A stretch of DNA of 64,000 bases, taken from positions 124,001 through 188,000 of the forward strand of contig NZ_QRBE01000003.1 in the NCBI RefSeq assembly GCF_003363155.1, in the 5' to 3' direction. The notes under the pieces are model-generated. The model was not told the origin of the DNA and searched no databases. It saw only the letters and a program-made list of their open reading frames with translations. Origin of the DNA: Dyella monticola (GTDB taxonomy: Bacteria; Pseudomonadota; Gammaproteobacteria; Xanthomonadales; Rhodanobacteraceae). The position numbers and the translations under genes are program-made. Positions 59,964-64,000 of this stretch are shown in pieces; the stretch's first letter is position 1; the number at the start of each line of letters is the position of its first letter.

Positions 59964-61139
59964 CTATGGCCGTGGATCTAGCCATCGCCGCTTGAAGCGG
60001 TGGTCGGTGCTTGCGGATGCTACCAGCCGCATCTGGCCGATCAATCCAATAGCGGTGAGCGACGCGGCGAATGTAAAAAAGCGGTAGGTGTTCGCGGGGA
60101 AGAGCAAAAGATGGATGGCGACGAATGCCATCGGGATGATGAATATCGCGCCAAGAAGACGCCTGTCGGAGGGATGTGTTCGGCGTCCATTCCTCATCAA
60201 AAACCATAGGGCGAGGCCATAGATCACCATCTGCGGCTGCATCGTAAAACGGTAGGCCATCGAGCCGTATGGCCTGAGATAGTCGCCGATGGCCCGCGAA
60301 GGAACCAGCGTGGCGGGATAGGCTGTCTTGTGGATCAGTGATGTATTGAACAAGGTCAACCATCCATAAGCACCGTTACATCGCACGATCAGCCAATACA
60401 GCATCAAGGTGACTGCCATCGATGCGAGCGCGTACTTCTTGTGGCCGAAGATGAAGGCGTGGCCGAGAACCAGCAATGAGAGCAGCAGCAGGTCGGTTCT
60501 GATCGATGGCAACAACGCCGCGAGAACGAAGACCAGCATGCTGCCCCTGATTAGCGCGTAGACCGTCAGCAAAGAGAAGAAGCAAGCCAGCGCATCCGGT
60601 GTCGACAAGCTGGCGATGTCGAGGAATCCAGAGAACGCGACGACCACGGGAACGGCAACGGCCGGCGCACCGGTTTCATGCCCAAGCAAGCCAAGCAGCA
60701 TGACCGAAAGCGCCGCAAACACGGCGCTCACGACGTAGGTCGATCGGGGGTAGCTCAGTCCCGTGGCATGAGCCATGCGGATCAGCCCGATATACAGCAC
60801 GCGAATGCGATAGAACGGCAACTGTTGCGCCAGCGACAACGGATCGCGATAAACGGTTTGCCGATACTCGCCCTGTGTTACCAATAGATCGAACGTACTC
60901 GCGTTGACCTCGCTTCTCAAGCTGTCGTAGGTCACCGTGTTGAGGTCGGCGCCGTGATAGCCCTCGGCGCTGAGCGCCGCGGCTACGTAGCCAATCATGT
61001 CCCAGTTGTAGGCGGGCTTCTTCAGCCCGAAGCACAGCACGATCAGTGCGACGCATGCCGTCAGGACCAGCGCGGGCATACGTATGGAAGGCCTCGTGAG
61101 GCGCGCGGCGCTCGTTTTGTCGGTAGCCGTCGAAGGCAT
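59964..61139 (-). CDS. Polytopic membrane protein, possibly a GT-C-like glycosyltransferase
   Basis: 391 residues with about 9-10 membrane helices. An early periplasmic loop after helix 1 contains NWDMIGYVAAALSAEGYHGA DLN with Asp residues, like the first-loop acidic motif of GT-C enzymes. Later come HATGLSYPRSTYVVSAVFAA, STPDALACFFSLLTVYALIR, and a basic C-terminus (STDHRFKRRWLDPRP). The GT-C idea is an inference from layout. It lies between trpE and trpG on the opposite strand. Confidence 0.6.
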   Translation of the reverse strand: MPSTATDKTSAARLTRPSIRMPALVLTACVALIVLCFGLKKPAYNWDMIGYVAAALSAEGYHGADLNTVTYDSLRSEVNASTFDLLVTQGEYRQTVYRDPLSLAQQLPFYRIRVLYIGLIRMAHATGLSYPRSTYVVSAVFAALSVMLLGLLGHETGAPAVAVPVVVAFSGFLDIASLSTPDALACFFSLLTVYALIRGSMLVFVLAALLPSIRTDLLLLSLLVLGHAFIFGHKKYALASMAVTLMLYWLIVRCNGAYGWLTLFNTSLIHKTAYPATLVPSRAIGDYLRPYGSMAYRFTMQPQMVIYGLALWFLMRNGRRTHPSDRRLLGAIFIIPMAFVAIHLLLFPANTYRFFTFAASLTAIGLIGQMRLVASASTDHRFKRRWLDPRP

Positions 61140-61266
61140 GCGAAAAACACCGGGTAGGAATCAGTGATGTGTGCCTCCTGCAGCGTATTCCCGTTGCGGT
61201 GGGGCGCAAGGAGGCTTGCATCGTTGGGGTCTGAAGGATTTGGCGACGCCCCCTGCGCAATATTAT

Positions 61267-61281
61267 TGAGAACTACTCTCA
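61267..61281. promoter_or_regulatory. Fur-box-like palindrome
   Basis: TGAGA-ACTAC-TCTCA inside an AT-rich ATTATTGAGAACTACTCTCATT context, similar to half-sites of Fur boxes (TGAnAA/TTnTCA). It lies 128 bp upstream of the divergent membrane protein start and 151 bp upstream of trpG. No iron gene is adjacent, so the role is uncertain. The rest of 61140-61431 holds no gene. Confidence 0.3.
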
Positions 61282-61431
61282 TTTGCTGATGAATTTGCCC
61301 TGCGTTCTTTGCGCACATGACGGTTTGGCATGAACAGGTCGACGCAAAGCAGATGACGGCACTAAAGGCCATCGCGCACAATGACCGCTCTGCCGCAGCG
61401 CGGCACGGCTCCCCCGCAGGATTCCCCACCC

Positions 61432-62031
61432 ATGTTGCTGATGATCGATAACTACGACAGCTTCACCTTCAACCTCGTGCAGTACCTGGGCGAGTTGGGA
61501 CAGGAGGTGAAGGTGGTGCGCAACGATGCGCTGGAGGTAGCGAACATCCGCGCGCTTAGGCCCTCGCACATCATGATTTCGCCAGGTCCTGGCACCCCGG
61601 ACGATGCAGGCGTGTCCTTGGCGGTGTTGCGTGAGTTGAGTACGGAGATTCCGGTCTTCGGTGTGTGCCTGGGCCATCAGGCGATCGGCCAGGCATTCGG
61701 TGGCAAGGTGGTTCGCGCCAAGCAGATCATGCATGGCAAAACCTCCCCGGTGCGTCACCTGGGCACGGGCGTGTTTGCGGGTTTGCCCGATCCGTTCGAA
61801 GCGACGCGTTATCACTCGCTGGTGGTGGAGCAGGGGTCGTTGCCCGATTGCCTGGAAATCACCGCGTGGACCGAAAACCCGGATGGTTCCATCGACGAGA
61901 TCATGGGCCTGCGCCACAAGACGTTGCAGGTGGAAGGGGTGCAGTTCCATCCCGAATCGATCCTCACGCAGCACGGTCATGACATGTTGCGCAATTTCCT
62001 GGGGCTGCCGTTGCAAAAGCTCGCCGCATGA
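61432..62031 (+). CDS. trpG: Anthranilate synthase component II (glutamine amidotransferase)
   Basis: 199 residues from the ATG at 61432 ([20 protein letters not shown]). Class I glutaminase: oxyanion motif [13 protein letters not shown], catalytic Cys in [18 protein letters not shown], and His/Glu in [16 protein letters not shown]. It gives ammonia to TrpE and may also serve aminodeoxychorismate synthase, as in some bacteria with one such subunit. It overlaps trpD by 4 bp (ATGA). The upstream start at 61381 has extra residues unlike the family. Confidence 0.95.
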   Translation: MLLMIDNYDSFTFNLVQYLGELGQEVKVVRNDALEVANIRALRPSHIMISPGPGTPDDAGVSLAVLRELSTEIPVFGVCLGHQAIGQAFGGKVVRAKQIMHGKTSPVRHLGTGVFAGLPDPFEATRYHSLVVEQGSLPDCLEITAWTENPDGSIDEIMGLRHKTLQVEGVQFHPESILTQHGHDMLRNFLGLPLQKLAA

Positions 62032-63080
62032 CCGGGCGCGCCATCACCATCACGCCGCAGGAAGCGCTACAGCGCACGATCGAGCATCGCGAAATCTTTC
62101 ACGATGAAATGATCGCGCTGATGCGCCAGATCATGAGCGGTGAAGTGAGCCCGCTCATGACCGCCGCGATCATCACCGGCTTGCGCGTGAAGAAAGAAAC
62201 CGTGGGCGAGATCACCGGTGCTGCCACGGTGATGCGCGATCTCTCAGCGAAAGTGGATGCGCCGCCGCATCCGCATTTCGTGGATATCGTGGGTACGGGT
62301 GGAGACGGCGCCTCCAGTTTCAATATTTCCACAGCGTCCATGTTCGTGGCGGCGGCGGCCGGTGCACGCATCGCCAAGCATGGTGGACGCAGCGTTTCGT
62401 CCAAGTCCGGCAGTGCGGATGTGCTCGAAGCGCTCGGCGCGTGCATCGAGCTGACGCCTGCGCAGGTGACGCAATGCATGGTCGAAACGGATATCGGCTT
62501 CATGTTCGCGCCCAATCATCATCCGGCGATGAAAATCGTCGCGCCGGTGCGCAAGGAAATGGGCGTGCGCACGCTGTTCAACATTCTGGGCCCGCTGACC
62601 AATCCTGCCGGCGCCCCGAACATTTTGATGGGCGTTTTTCATCCGGATCTTGTCGGCATCCAGGTACGCGCCTTGCAAGCGCTCGGCGCGCAGCACGCGC
62701 TGGTGGTGTGGGGGCGCGATGGCATGGACGAGATTTCGCTGGGTGCCTCGACCCTGGTCGGCGAACTTCGTGACGGCGAGGTGCACGAGTACGAGGTGGA
62801 GCCCGAGGATTTTGGCCTGGCCATGGCCTCCAGCCGCAACCTGCGGGTGGAAAACGCCCAGGAGTCCAAGGCCATGCTGCTCGATGCCCTGGAAAATCAC
62901 CACGGCGTGGCGCACGACATCGTCTGCCTGAACGCCGGGGCCGCGCTGTACACGGCCGGGCTGGTCGCTACCATTGGCGGCGGCATCGAGCTGGCCCGGG
63001 CGACCATCGCTAGCGGCGCGGCTCGTGCCAAAATGGAGGCGTTCGTGGCAACGACCCGGAAACTGGCGGGTGGTTGCTAG
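62028..63080 (+). CDS. trpD: Anthranilate phosphoribosyltransferase
   Basis: 350 residues. Adds phosphoribose to anthranilate. Motifs: [20 protein letters not shown] (PRPP site), [40 protein letters not shown] and [18 protein letters not shown]. The N-terminal helical domain (about 1-75) is normal. Translationally coupled to trpG; trpC follows 51 bp later. Confidence 0.96.
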   Translation: MTGRAITITPQEALQRTIEHREIFHDEMIALMRQIMSGEVSPLMTAAIITGLRVKKETVGEITGAATVMRDLSAKVDAPPHPHFVDIVGTGGDGASSFNISTASMFVAAAAGARIAKHGGRSVSSKSGSADVLEALGACIELTPAQVTQCMVETDIGFMFAPNHHPAMKIVAPVRKEMGVRTLFNILGPLTNPAGAPNILMGVFHPDLVGIQVRALQALGAQHALVVWGRDGMDEISLGASTLVGELRDGEVHEYEVEPEDFGLAMASSRNLRVENAQESKAMLLDALENHHGVAHDIVCLNAGAALYTAGLVATIGGGIELARATIASGAARAKMEAFVATTRKLAGGC

Positions 63081-63131
63081 CCTCGTCGTCGCCCTTGTCG
63101 TTTTCCCTCTCGCACGTGCCGATCAGTACTC

Positions 63132-63926
63132 ATGACCGACATTCTTCAACGCATCCTTGCCCGTAAGGTGGAGGAACTCGCCGAGCGCAGCGCCAAGTTG
63201 CCGCTGAAGGAATTGTCTGCCCGCGTGGCCGACATGCCCGATACGCGCGGCTTCGCGGCCGCGGTCGAGGCGAAGATCGCCGCGGGCGAAGCGGCGGTCA
63301 TCGCCGAGGTAAAAAAGGCGAGCCCGAGCAAAGGCGTGATTCGCCCCGACTTCGACCCCGTATCGATTGCGCGCAGTTACGAACTCGGCGGCGCTGCATG
63401 TCTGTCGGTGCTTACGGACAAGGATTTCTTTCAGGGCAGCGAGGATTTTCTGCGACAAGCGCGCGCCGCGTGTTCGCTGCCGGTGTTGCGCAAGGATTTC
63501 GTGATCGATCCCTACCAGGTCTACGAGGCGCGTGCGATCGGTGCCGATTGCATTCTGTTGATTGTTGCCGCGCTGGGTGATGCGGACTTGCTGGAGTTGT
63601 CCTTGCTGGCCGCCGATCTGGATCTGGATGTGCTGTGCGAAGTGCACGACGCCGAAGAACTGGAACGCGCACAGGCCGTGCCGGTACCGCTCATCGGCGT
63701 CAACAACCGCAATCTGCGCACGTTCGAAACATCACTGGAAACCACACTGGAATTGCAACAACTCATGGAATACGACCGCGTCCTGGTGGCGGAGTCCGGC
63801 ATCCATACGCCTGATGATGTGGCGCGCTTGCGCGAGGCAGGCATCAACGCATTTCTGGTCGGCGAGGCATTTATGCGCGCCGCCGATCCTGGGCAGGAAC
63901 TGAAGCGGCTGTTCGATACGCACTGA
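63132..63926 (+). CDS. trpC: Indole-3-glycerol phosphate synthase
   Basis: 264-residue TIM-barrel enzyme closing the indole ring. Motifs: [40 protein letters not shown] with the catalytic Lys, [59 protein letters not shown] and [15 protein letters not shown]. It is monofunctional, with no TrpF domain fused. It ends the trpGDC row in this window. Confidence 0.96.
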   Translation: MTDILQRILARKVEELAERSAKLPLKELSARVADMPDTRGFAAAVEAKIAAGEAAVIAEVKKASPSKGVIRPDFDPVSIARSYELGGAACLSVLTDKDFFQGSEDFLRQARAACSLPVLRKDFVIDPYQVYEARAIGADCILLIVAALGDADLLELSLLAADLDLDVLCEVHDAEELERAQAVPVPLIGVNNRNLRTFETSLETTLELQQLMEYDRVLVAESGIHTPDDVARLREAGINAFLVGEAFMRAADPGQELKRLFDTH

Positions 63927-63943
63927 TCATGGTTACAGGGGAA

Positions 63944-64000
63944 ATGACTGATGCGCCGGTGCAAGCCGGTGGCGATACCGATGCATCGCGCACGGTGTTG
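63944..64000 (+). CDS. Start of an unidentified gene, cut by the window edge
   Basis: The ATG at 63944 gives MTDAPVQAGGDTDASRTVL to the end of the window. An in-frame ATG at 63929 is the other start choice; AGGGGAA sits between the two. Nineteen codons are too few to assign a product. It may continue the trpGDC transcript. Confidence 0.4.
   Translation, partial: MTDAPVQAGGDTDASRTVL

Overview
The window looks like chromosomal DNA of a high-GC gammaproteobacterium of the Xanthomonadales, most likely the Rhodanobacteraceae (Dyella, Luteibacter, Frateuria or Rhodanobacter type). The basis is the mix of genes: a TrpS with a C-terminal extension, an animal-type class I aldolase, a PhoPQ-like and a CpxRA-like pair, homogentisate catabolism, and a split trp cluster. 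Many start regions also carry TAnAAT -10 boxes close to the gene. The genus is an inference; no rRNA or other marker is present.

Left end (1-8.1 kb) is accessory DNA. It holds the start of an M61 peptidase, a GumN/TraB remnant, a HigBA toxin-antitoxin pair, two nested and decayed IS3-family elements, and three genes of unknown function (an alpha/alpha-toroid-like protein cut at its 5' end, then two small membrane proteins). A TacAT-type acetyltransferase toxin-antitoxin pair follows, then a tyrosine recombinase lying head-to-head with dusA. dusA is a known integration target, so this is best read as the integrase end of a dusA-type genomic island. I could not find the other end.

Core region 8.1-25 kb: dusA; a PepSY protein with a PhoPQ-like two-component system; birA-coaX-SPOR protein; tRNA-Thr(UGU); a zinc-ribbon membrane protein; arginase; trpS; a BON protein; a PiT phosphate transporter; and a Spy/CpxP-like gene divergent from cpxRA, with a perfect CpxR box between them.

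25-41 kb is mostly catabolism: a pyruvate-dehydrogenase-type E1alpha/E1beta/E2 operon, tryptophan 2,3-dioxygenase, a POT peptide transporter, a MarR regulator, an unusual lipoprotein/TPR plus FkbM-like pair, then the tyrosine pathway genes hppD-hmgA-fumarylacetoacetase, thiol peroxidase, a Sel1/TonB-like secreted protein and a truncated globin.

41-53.6 kb is central carbon metabolism with other housekeeping genes: gap, S1/P1 nuclease, pyk, class I fba, an outer-membrane barrel, tkt, purC with three small membrane proteins, cytochrome c, djlA and rpe. 54.3-57.6 kb is a two-component system resembling the proteobacterial dedicated sortase type, with a secreted protein between regulator and kinase but no sortase here. 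57.8-64 kb is the tryptophan branch: trpE, two unrelated genes, then trpG-trpD-trpC.

Most core genes are ordinary. The parts that merit attention are the island cargo, the orphan sortase-type two-component system, the degenerate FkbM-like protein with its lipoprotein partner, and several well-formed regulatory sites.
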